Positions 43,600 to 49,563 of a DNA stretch of 49,563 nucleotides are shown here, piece after piece (position 1 is the stretch's first letter; each line of letters opens with the position of its first letter). Source of the DNA: Lachnospiraceae bacterium (GTDB lineage: Bacteria > Bacillota > Clostridia > Lachnospirales > Lachnospiraceae); the NCBI GenBank assembly GCA_017433725.1, contig JAFRGQ010000059.1, positions 1-49,563 of the forward strand, written 5' to 3'. The position numbers and the translations under genes were made by a program. The notes below the pieces were generated by a model that made no database searches, was not told the origin of the DNA, and was given only the letters and a program-made list of their open reading frames with translations.

Positions 43600-44223
43600 A
43601 TGTCTGTTCCTGATAAAAGTATAGATCCCCGACTGCTGTCCGCAGCGATGGAAGAGTTTTTAGAAATGGGGTATGAAAAAGCTTCTCTGAAAAACATCTG
43701 CAGTAAAGCGGGTGTCACAACAGGTGCGCTATATAAACGATATAAGGGCAAGGAAGATCTGTTCGGCGCTCTCGTAACAGATCTGATTAGAGATATGGAA
43801 AAGTATATGACCTCTATACCGGATGAGGTATTAAAGAGCTTCACCGACCGGGAGCTTTATGAATCCCTGTCTATGCCGACGGAAATGGTCATAGCATGGT
43901 TTCAGCTTCTGTATGAGCAAAAAGATGCGTTCACGCTTCTGGTAAAATGTTCAGCGGGGACAAAATATGCCAACTTCAATCAGGAGTGGGCAGGAAGAAT
44001 GAATGAAATCGACTATATGAACTATCTTGAAGCCAGAAAGCGCGGGATGACTGACAAAATCGTGACAGAGGAAGAAATGTACTGCCTGACAAGTGCTATC
44101 TGGGTAATGTTCTTGGCGCCGTTCATTCGTAATTTCACATGGGAGCAGATCGTCGAGCACGCTCAGTATCTTCATGATTTTTTAAACTTGCGCAAAGCGC
44201 TTGGAATTAAGGAACCCGATTGA
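43600..44223 (+). CDS. TetR/AcrR-family regulator
   Basis: This is a 207-residue protein when started at ATG 43600, because AAGGAGG (43585-43591) lies just upstream; the frame reaches TTG 43582. The N-terminal TetR helix-turn-helix (about 10-57) reads MEEFLEMGYEKASLKNICSKAGVTTGALYKRYKGKEDLF. The C-terminal ligand domain has no recognisable subclass. The next gene starts 39 nt later on the same strand, so this may be the first gene of the kinase operon and could control it. Confidence 0.92.
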   Translation: MSVPDKSIDPRLLSAAMEEFLEMGYEKASLKNICSKAGVTTGALYKRYKGKEDLFGALVTDLIRDMEKYMTSIPDEVLKSFTDRELYESLSMPTEMVIAWFQLLYEQKDAFTLLVKCSAGTKYANFNQEWAGRMNEIDYMNYLEARKRGMTDKIVTEEEMYCLTSAIWVMFLAPFIRNFTWEQIVEHAQYLHDFLNLRKALGIKEPD

Positions 44224-44261
44224 TAGAGCCCGATGACCCGGAAAAGAAAGGAAACAACGGC

Positions 44262-44696
44262 ATGACAGAAAGAGTTTCAACACAGGAATTATGGGGAAAG
44301 CTTTTCAAGGCCAATGCGGTGGAGGACTATCTGGATGCCGCAGGCGATTGTCAGTTACCGGAGTTTTCTGAGTATATCAAGGCGCTTTGTTCAGAAAAAG
44401 GGGAAAATGCAGAGAACGTGATAAGGCGCGGAAATATTGAATCATCATACGGGCACAGACTCTTTAAAGGAACTCGAAAACCCTCGCGGGATACCGTGCT
44501 GAAATTGGCTTTCGGTCTTGAAATGGATTCGGATGGAGCGCAGCAATTGCTTAAGGTCGCCAGAGTCACTGCACTTCATCCTCGTGTCAAGAGAGACGCA
44601 GTGATAGCATATTGCCTGTATCATCACAAGAGTTTTACAGAGGTGCAGCAGCTTCTTTACGACAACAATCTGCCCACGATAGGTGAAAAAACGTAA
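44262..44696 (+). CDS. HTH protein coupled to the Ser/Thr kinase gene
   Basis: This is a 144-residue protein when started at ATG 44262 behind AAAGGAAAC. Residues about 38-95 look like an XRE-type helix-turn-helix (VIRRGNIESSYGHRLFKGTR, KPSRDTVLKLAFGLEM). A helical C-terminal segment follows, HPRVKRDAVIAYCLYHHKSF. Its stop TAA overlaps the kinase ATG by one base (TAATG at 44694-44698), so the two are translationally coupled. It may be the kinase's substrate or DNA-binding output (inference). Confidence 0.75.
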   Translation: MTERVSTQELWGKLFKANAVEDYLDAAGDCQLPEFSEYIKALCSEKGENAENVIRRGNIESSYGHRLFKGTRKPSRDTVLKLAFGLEMDSDGAQQLLKVARVTALHPRVKRDAVIAYCLYHHKSFTEVQQLLYDNNLPTIGEKT

Positions 44697-46060
44697 TGAA
44701 GAATGATGATATTCTAAATGAAATTTTGGAATCATACAGCGATACCGAATATCCGGAAGAGTTTTCTTCGGAGTTTGATATCATGGAGTGTTTATCCGAA
44801 CAAAACGGAATATGTACCTTTCTTGTGCAAGACCATAAAAGTGCCGAGTACATAGCGAAATGTTTTGATAAGACGTTATGGAAAAATCTCACTGGTAATG
44901 ATATCCTGACGAATCTTTCTCATAAAGGACTTCCGGGGTATTTTGGTACCTATGAGAACGATTCCATGACGATTACCGTACGTGAATATGTGGAAGGGGA
45001 TTCTCTGGACCGGTATGCCGCCGAGCATAATCTTTCACAGGAGGAAATAGTTAATATCTGCATACAGCTTTGCGATATTCTTGCTTATCTGCATCACAGA
45101 GAGCCGCCTGTAATTCATCGCGATATAAAACCGCAGAACATCATTATCAGACCGGATGGAAGTGTAGTTCTGATTGACTTTGATATTGCGCGTTTACACA
45201 AGCAGGAAAATGATACAGACACAGTATTTTTCGGAACACGTTCCTACGCACCGCCGGAGCAGTATGGGTTTTCACAGACGGATGAACGAACGGATATCTA
45301 TTCTATGGGAATTCTGCTCAGATGGCTGCTCACGGGTAGTACAAGAGAGAACAGCAACATCAAGGTATATCCTCCGCTTGCAAAGATTATTAAGAAATGC
45401 ACCGGATTTTCCCCAAAAGACCGTTTTTCCGATGTGGATCAGGTCAGGAAAGCACTCATGAGGGCAAACCCGCGCTCGCAGAGAATTCGTATGAGTTTTC
45501 TTGCAATCTGTATGGCGGCTGCTGTGGGTATTCTTGTCTTTGGAGGAATAAGGATTTATCGGTATGTCACATATACACCCTTTACGGATGGAGCAATTCC
45601 GGCGTATATGACCGACGAGGAAAGAGTGCAAGATGCGGTCAGTTACTTGAAAAACAAGTATGGTACGGACATCTTTGATAATGATACCGACATAGCTCAT
45701 GTGGGAGACCTGCGCAGGGCGATGATCGAACTCTATGGACTCGACAGAGATTATGTTTACGGAATCAACACGGATATGCCTCAGGAGAATGATGCGTACT
45801 TCCTGCCCTGGGGATGGGAAGATGAACAGAATATAGACAGGGATCCGGTGATCTATGCGGCTGTTAAAGCGCATGATGCATCCATAGTTGCTGACTGGTC
45901 AAGTCTAAAGGATGACAATGGGTTTTATCCGGGGGTGAGAGTTGCGGTAGCATTTGCCGAAAAGCATGGCATTACGGAAGGTGCCAACAAACCGTTAGAT
46001 CTTACACTTGGGGATATGGCGCTTATTCTGGCAAATACGGATCGAGTATTTGAAAAATGA
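44696..46060 (+). CDS. Membrane Ser/Thr protein kinase with extracytoplasmic domain
   Basis: This 454-residue protein has a cytoplasmic Hanks-type kinase domain (about 25-255) with likely ATP-binding Lys55, catalytic HRDIKPQN (141-148) and the Mg motif DFD (161-163) where DFG is usual. GTRSYAPPEQ lies in the activation segment. The glycine-rich loop is poorly conserved. One membrane helix follows (about 267-286) and then a 165-residue C-terminal domain that should lie outside the cell, with DEERVQDAVSYLKNKYGTDIF. No PASTA repeats are present. The start is fused to the upstream stop (TAATG). A terminator follows at 46125. Confidence 0.9.
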   Translation: MKNDDILNEILESYSDTEYPEEFSSEFDIMECLSEQNGICTFLVQDHKSAEYIAKCFDKTLWKNLTGNDILTNLSHKGLPGYFGTYENDSMTITVREYVEGDSLDRYAAEHNLSQEEIVNICIQLCDILAYLHHREPPVIHRDIKPQNIIIRPDGSVVLIDFDIARLHKQENDTDTVFFGTRSYAPPEQYGFSQTDERTDIYSMGILLRWLLTGSTRENSNIKVYPPLAKIIKKCTGFSPKDRFSDVDQVRKALMRANPRSQRIRMSFLAICMAAAVGILVFGGIRIYRYVTYTPFTDGAIPAYMTDEERVQDAVSYLKNKYGTDIFDNDTDIAHVGDLRRAMIELYGLDRDYVYGINTDMPQENDAYFLPWGWEDEQNIDRDPVIYAAVKAHDASIVADWSSLKDDNGFYPGVRVAVAFAEKHGITEGANKPLDLTLGDMALILANTDRVFEK

Positions 46061-46124
46061 TTTGCGCGTTCTCGTGAATTCAGATTCGCGCGATGACGAA
46101 TAGAAATAAATATCAGAAATATGC

Positions 46125-46154
46125 AGAGGTGGTCTGGCAGACCACCTCTTTTTG
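46125..46154 (+). terminator. Intrinsic terminator after the membrane kinase
   Basis: AGAGGTGGTCTG (46125-46136) pairs with CAGACCACCTCT (46138-46149), followed by TTTTTG. It separates the kinase operon from the FHA-kinase gene. Confidence 0.9.
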
Positions 46155-46270
46155 TTGTGTTTTTGATACGATTATCTGAGAAGAAATATGACTGACTGAT
46201 ATAAAAAGTCGGGGATAGTATACCGAATTTGGAAGATGTCAGCTAACGCCGACCCGAATCCCGCGCCAAG

Positions 46271-46300
46271 GCTCGCGAGCGGGACTTGAACGAATGATGA
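46271..46300 (+). repeat. Shared leader element, copies at 46271 and 48940
   Basis: CTCGCGAGCGGGACTTGAAC (46272-46291) recurs as CTCGCGAGCGAGATTTGAAC at 48941-48960. Both are followed by a purine-rich segment with ATGA. They lie 17-37 nt before the ribosome binding sites of the FHA-kinase gene and the Clp-N-like gene, so a shared leader or operator is possible. Confidence 0.55.
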
Positions 46301-46316
46301 TACTTAGGAGGGTGAA

Positions 46317-48095
46317 ATGAAAGAAAAAATAATTATCGAGATAATAAAAGGCGAAGGTGCGGGACAGAAGTATGAATATGAAGACGCGGAGCGGGTTTTT
46401 GTGGGACGTCAGTCTGACTGCGGGATCGTGCTTCCCGAAAAAACAGTGTCAAGATATCACTGCCTGCTTGATATCAACCCTCCTACGGTAAAACTTCAGG
46501 ATTTCGGAAGCTTGAACGGCACCTTTCTGAATGATATTAAGATCGGTCAGAGAGAAAGGGATAAATCATGGGAAGAAGCCAGCCGTGATGCGCATAAAGA
46601 GTATGAACTGCATGACGGAGACGTGATTGGGATCGGCAAGAAGTGCAAATTGAAATGTACCGTCGAAGAGCCGGATATCATGGCTATTTCAGGTGCCTGG
46701 GACGGAACTATGCCTGACGGAGTGGAGGATGAAGAGAATCCGGCAGTATATGACGGAATTGGCTTCATGGGGAATGAGGCTGCGGCAGAAGAACCGGAAG
46801 CTGTACCGGAAGGAACGATAGAAACGGCGGAAAAAGGACGGTCGGAAGCAGCAGATTGGTCGAAAGCAGCGGAGAAAACATCGGAAAAAGGACAGTCGGA
46901 AGCAGCGGCTTGGTCTGAAGCAACGGAGAAAGCATCGGAAAAAGGACAGTCGGAAGCAGCAGTTTGGACTGAAGAATCGGTGGAGAAGACCGGAAAAGAA
47001 CAGAGAGTAGATTCGGAAGCAGAATCTGAAAAAGTGCCGGAAGAAGAGCCGAAAGAAGAGCCGGAACAGAAGGATCAAAAGCATGACGAAGAGATGGATA
47101 AGATTCTGGGAGAGCTCCTGATAGCAATACTCGGAGGAAAGCAGGAGCGACCTGTCGGTCCTTCGCCCGTGGAAGGCTTCGATAAGATAGCGCTTCTCGG
47201 TAAAGGCGGGATGGGAGAAGTATGGAAAGTGAGGGAGAACAAGACCGGAAAGCTCTATGCGCTGAAGACCATGCTGCCTCAGATTGCCGGTGACAAAAAA
47301 GCAAGAGACATGTTCCTCAGGGAAGCAAAGCTCACAGAGTTTTTGGATCATGAAAATGTTGTCCGCACCTATAAGACGGGATTTTCCAACAATGTCTACT
47401 ATATTCTGATGGATATATGCGAAGGCGGGAGCGTCGATGATCTGATGAAACGACATGGCGGAAAGCTTCCTATCAATCTTGCAACATTCATTATTCTTCA
47501 GGCTTTGGAAGGACTGGAATATGTTCACAATGTTCCGGTGCAGGCTGAGATCGTCAAAAGAGGGCTCTTTGGCGGACGCAGGGAAAAGCTTATGGATGCG
47601 AAGGGTCTGGTACACCGGGATTTTAAGCCGGGTAATATTTTCCTTATGGATAAGAGTGATCATCCTGTCGCGAAGGTAGCGGATTTCGGCATGGCAAAGG
47701 CTTTCCAGGCAGCCGGGTTCACCACTATGAGTTCGGAAGGAATGGTCAAAGGTACAGTCCCGTTCATGCCCCGCCAGCAGGCTCTTGATTGCCGTTTTGC
47801 GAAACCCGAGGTCGATGTTTGGGCTGCTGCTGCCAGCTATTACTATATGCTTACAGGTCAATTCCCGAAGAACTTCAGACAGGGAGTAAACATGTGGCAG
47901 ATTCTTGTCACGGAGAGCGCTACGCCTATCAGGCAGAGGGATTCTTCCGTACCGGAAAGGCTTGCGCAGGTGATTGACAGGGCACTTGTTGAGAGACCGG
48001 TGATCGGCTGCAATTCAGCAGCAGCCCTTCGTTATGACATTATAAGAGCACTGCCGGAAGGAAGCCGGAACTATTGTATGGATATAATTGATTGA
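46317..48095 (+). CDS. FHA-domain Ser/Thr protein kinase
   Basis: This 592-residue soluble protein starts behind AGGAGGG. The N-terminal FHA domain (about 25-105) has VGRQSDCGIVLPEKTVSRYH and LQDFGSLNGTFLND, the phosphothreonine-binding residues. An acidic, Ala/Glu/Lys-rich linker (about 140-265) includes three 18-residue repeats. The kinase domain (about 285-575) has LGKGGMGEVWKV, YALK, HRDFKPGN near 433 and DFGMAK near 456. About 25 extra residues (VPVQAEIVKRGLFGGRREKL...) are inserted before HRD. The FHA domain could bind the autophosphorylated kinase or a partner. It has a PP2C gene directly downstream. Confidence 0.92.
   Translation: MKEKIIIEIIKGEGAGQKYEYEDAERVFVGRQSDCGIVLPEKTVSRYHCLLDINPPTVKLQDFGSLNGTFLNDIKIGQRERDKSWEEASRDAHKEYELHDGDVIGIGKKCKLKCTVEEPDIMAISGAWDGTMPDGVEDEENPAVYDGIGFMGNEAAAEEPEAVPEGTIETAEKGRSEAADWSKAAEKTSEKGQSEAAAWSEATEKASEKGQSEAAVWTEESVEKTGKEQRVDSEAESEKVPEEEPKEEPEQKDQKHDEEMDKILGELLIAILGGKQERPVGPSPVEGFDKIALLGKGGMGEVWKVRENKTGKLYALKTMLPQIAGDKKARDMFLREAKLTEFLDHENVVRTYKTGFSNNVYYILMDICEGGSVDDLMKRHGGKLPINLATFIILQALEGLEYVHNVPVQAEIVKRGLFGGRREKLMDAKGLVHRDFKPGNIFLMDKSDHPVAKVADFGMAKAFQAAGFTTMSSEGMVKGTVPFMPRQQALDCRFAKPEVDVWAAAASYYYMLTGQFPKNFRQGVNMWQILVTESATPIRQRDSSVPERLAQVIDRALVERPVIGCNSAAALRYDIIRALPEGSRNYCMDIID
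46830..46991 (+). repeat. Three tandem 54-nt repeats in the FHA-kinase linker
   Basis: Units begin at 46830, 46884 and 46938 and encode EKGxSEAAxWSxxxEKxS. The third diverges in its second half. Confidence 0.85.
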
Positions 48096-48135
48096 TACTA
48101 CGGTTTAGTGATTTGAATGAATATGCAGGGATGAT

Positions 48136-48900
48136 ATGAAGAGTAAGCATTTCAGATATGAGTACCGGTTTGCTGGTCAGGTCGATATCGGGAAAAGCAG
48201 GAAGAGTAATCAAGATGAGGTGATTCTTTCGCCCGAGAGAGGATTTTTTGCGGTTTCCGATGGTATGGGAGGACTTGAGCAGGGCGGAAAGGCTTCGGAA
48301 TATGTGAAAAAAGCACTGCCTGTTACGATAGGAACAGGTGAACATAAATTTTCTCAGCTAAATGCGGAGGAAGCGTCCGACTTCCTTCGCAATACTGTCC
48401 GATTAATCAGCGACAGGCTTTATGAACAGGGAAACGCGTGGGGGCATATCCGATTCGGGGCTACGCTGGCAGGAGTACTGCTTCACGATGACAAGGCAAT
48501 ATTTGTATGTCTCGGAGACAGCAGGGGATATCTTCTTCCAAAATACAAGAAGAATCCGGTGCAGATTACAGAAGACATGAACATTGCAGGTTATCTTGTC
48601 AGAAACGGTGAGATGACAAAGGAGCAGGCGAAAAATGATTACAGAAGCTCCCGCCTCACCGCTTTTGTCGGAATGCCGAAACCTGCGACGCCGGAGACCT
48701 ATATCGTCGATGTGAAGCCGGGAGACCGGATACTCCTGTGCAGTGACGGACTGTACGGAATGGTGGAGGAACGAAAAATGGCGAGGATCATGCGCTCTTC
48801 CGGAAATCCGGAAACAGTCTGCGGTAAGCTGATAGATGAAGCTAACAAAAATGGCGGAAGAGATAATATTTCAGCGGCATACATATATTTCTCAGCGTGA
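48136..48900 (+). CDS. PP2C-family Ser/Thr protein phosphatase
   Basis: This 254-residue phosphatase has the metal-binding motifs of the PppA/PrpC type: KSNQDEVILSPERGFFAVSDGMGG, FGATLAGVLL, VCLGDSRGYL, LLCSDGLYGMV and GGRDNISAAYI. It is soluble. It should reverse phosphorylation by the FHA-kinase encoded 40 nt upstream and perhaps by the membrane kinase. This kinase/phosphatase pairing is common in bacterial signalling loci. All catalytic Asp residues are present. The Shine-Dalgarno is weak (GCAGGGATGAT). Confidence 0.93.
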   Translation: MKSKHFRYEYRFAGQVDIGKSRKSNQDEVILSPERGFFAVSDGMGGLEQGGKASEYVKKALPVTIGTGEHKFSQLNAEEASDFLRNTVRLISDRLYEQGNAWGHIRFGATLAGVLLHDDKAIFVCLGDSRGYLLPKYKKNPVQITEDMNIAGYLVRNGEMTKEQAKNDYRSSRLTAFVGMPKPATPETYIVDVKPGDRILLCSDGLYGMVEERKMARIMRSSGNPETVCGKLIDEANKNGGRDNISAAYIYFSA

Positions 48901-48996
48901 GATGCCCCTCGCCTCTGTAGGCGGTGGGCAACAAACAAGTCTCGCGAGCGAGATTTGAACACATGAATACAGAAAAGATGATTACGGGGGTCCATT

Positions 48997-49563
48997 ATGG
49001 AGGTTTCTAAAACTGTAGATTATGTAATGAATGAGGCATCAGTCGAGGCTAAGAGAGGGATGAAGAGATTTACATCTCAGGAGCATATATTTCTGGGGAT
49101 TCTCAAACTGACAGGGATTACGGCTTCAGACATTACTGACGGGCGTGAGGATAATGCGCAGGCCCTGAGCAGAGAAATCAGCGAGCTGAAGCAGCTGTTT
49201 GAACAGATATTTGAAATACGTATCGATCATATGAGAGAGATACTCCGGTTGGAAACCATGCTGAGCAGGAAAGTAGTACCGGCCGATGTTGACGCTCTGC
49301 ATAACAGGGCAAAAGAGATCGCAGGGATGCGAGGCAGTTCAGTGTGCTGTGCCGTGGATCTGCTCAATGTAATCCTTGAGAATCCGCCTGAGACGTTAAG
49401 AGCGGCAATGAGGATTGAAAGATGGAAGGATAGAAGCTCCGAATGGCCGCACGGCACTGTTTACGTAGAGGAAGAAACCGACGGCACCGTTTATGAGGAG
49501 GAAGAAACCGACGGCACCGTTTATGAGGAGGAAGAAACCGACGGCACCGTTTATGAAGAGGAA
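48997..49563 (+). CDS. Clp-N-like protein, truncated by the window edge
   Basis: ATG 48997 after ACGGGGG opens a frame still open at the right edge (189 codons shown). Residues about 1-150 resemble the Clp N-terminal repeat domain: VMNEASVEAKRGMKRFTSQE and HIFLGILKL, then a coiled-coil-like insert, then LHNRAKEIAGMRGSSVCCAVDLLNVILENP. This suggests a ClpA/B/C-like substrate-recognition module, possibly with an AAA domain beyond the window. From residue 159 a 10-residue unit, EETDGTVYEE, is repeated. Its place after kinase, FHA and phosphatase genes suggests a signalling-linked effector. Confidence 0.7.
   Translation, partial: MEVSKTVDYVMNEASVEAKRGMKRFTSQEHIFLGILKLTGITASDITDGREDNAQALSREISELKQLFEQIFEIRIDHMREILRLETMLSRKVVPADVDALHNRAKEIAGMRGSSVCCAVDLLNVILENPPETLRAAMRIERWKDRSSEWPHGTVYVEEETDGTVYEEEETDGTVYEEEETDGTVYEEE
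49471..49563 (+). repeat. Near-perfect 30-nt tandem repeats at the right edge
   Basis: Units at 49471-49500 and 49501-49530 are identical, and 49531-49560 differs by one base. A degenerate partial unit precedes them and another begins at 49561. They encode an acidic decapeptide and probably continue past the window. Confidence 0.9.

Noticed and set aside
49471-49563. Possible CRISPR-like repeats
   Set aside because: Units are directly adjacent without spacers and in frame with a coding region, so they are protein-coding tandem repeats.

Overview
The window reads as chromosomal DNA of an anaerobic, low-to-moderate GC Clostridia bacterium, most likely Lachnospiraceae (inference). Supporting signs are strong AGGAGG ribosome binding sites, occasional TTG and GTG starts, canonical sigma-A promoters, a T-box riboswitch, pyruvate:ferredoxin oxidoreductase, butyrate kinase with phosphotransacetylase, a SpoIIE-type phosphatase and ECF-type QueT. 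No rRNA, tRNA, CRISPR array or prophage was seen.

Layout. 1-454: an in-frame mosaic of two decayed transposases (IS3-type and IS1182-type). 593-3051: amino-acid ABC transporter operon (lipoprotein, permease, ATPase) behind a consensus promoter. 3373-4410: DUF362 protein. 4534-5641: CorA-type Mg2+ channel behind a structured leader with a 10-codon mini-ORF. 5648-6799 (minus): PucR-family regulator. 7056-7214: a 52-residue small ORF. 7303-15392: leucine-type T-box, a LeuA/HMGL-like protein that has lost its metal ligands, a TIM-barrel/acyl-CoA-synthetase fusion, and pyruvate:ferredoxin oxidoreductase. 15461-16231 (minus): tyrosine phosphatase. 16482-22224: AraC regulator divergent from a GH2 beta-galactosidase and GPH sugar transporter. 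Then come trpS and a CstA transporter. 25222-29042: membrane protein, MoxR-like AAA ATPase and vWA protein. 29145-30544 (minus): small protein, EamA-like transporter and FMN reductase. 30857-32981: butyrate kinase and phosphate acetyltransferase. 33278-39741: degenerate BirA-like regulator, SpoIIE-type phosphatase with extracellular sensor, QueT, acylphosphatase, orphan PD-(D/E)xK-like protein and asparaginase. 39836-43192: secreted FecR/MBG-repeat protein. 43600-49563: TetR, HTH protein, membrane Ser/Thr kinase, FHA-kinase, PP2C phosphatase and a Clp-N-like protein cut by the window edge.

How the genes fit together. The most unusual block is the leucine T-box unit. A protein with an intact leucine-binding regulatory domain but a ruined LeuA active site is followed by an acyl-CoA ligase fused to a sugar-isomerase-type barrel, then by a 2-oxoacid:ferredoxin oxidoreductase. 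One reading is leucine-controlled activation and reductive carboxylation of a branched short-chain acid; this is a hypothesis. The right-hand cluster looks like a eukaryotic-type phospho-signalling module (two kinases, FHA, phosphatase) with a Clp-N-like effector carrying freshly duplicated 10-residue repeats.

Intergenic regions hold several dispersed palindromic repeats. One 72-nt element occurs twice (30652-30723 and, inverted, 34216-34287), and a related hairpin lies at 33049-33087. A MITE-like inverted repeat occupies 16263-16405. Several start codons were moved downstream of the longest reading frame because a clear Shine-Dalgarno sequence sits inside the longer frame; each case is noted.
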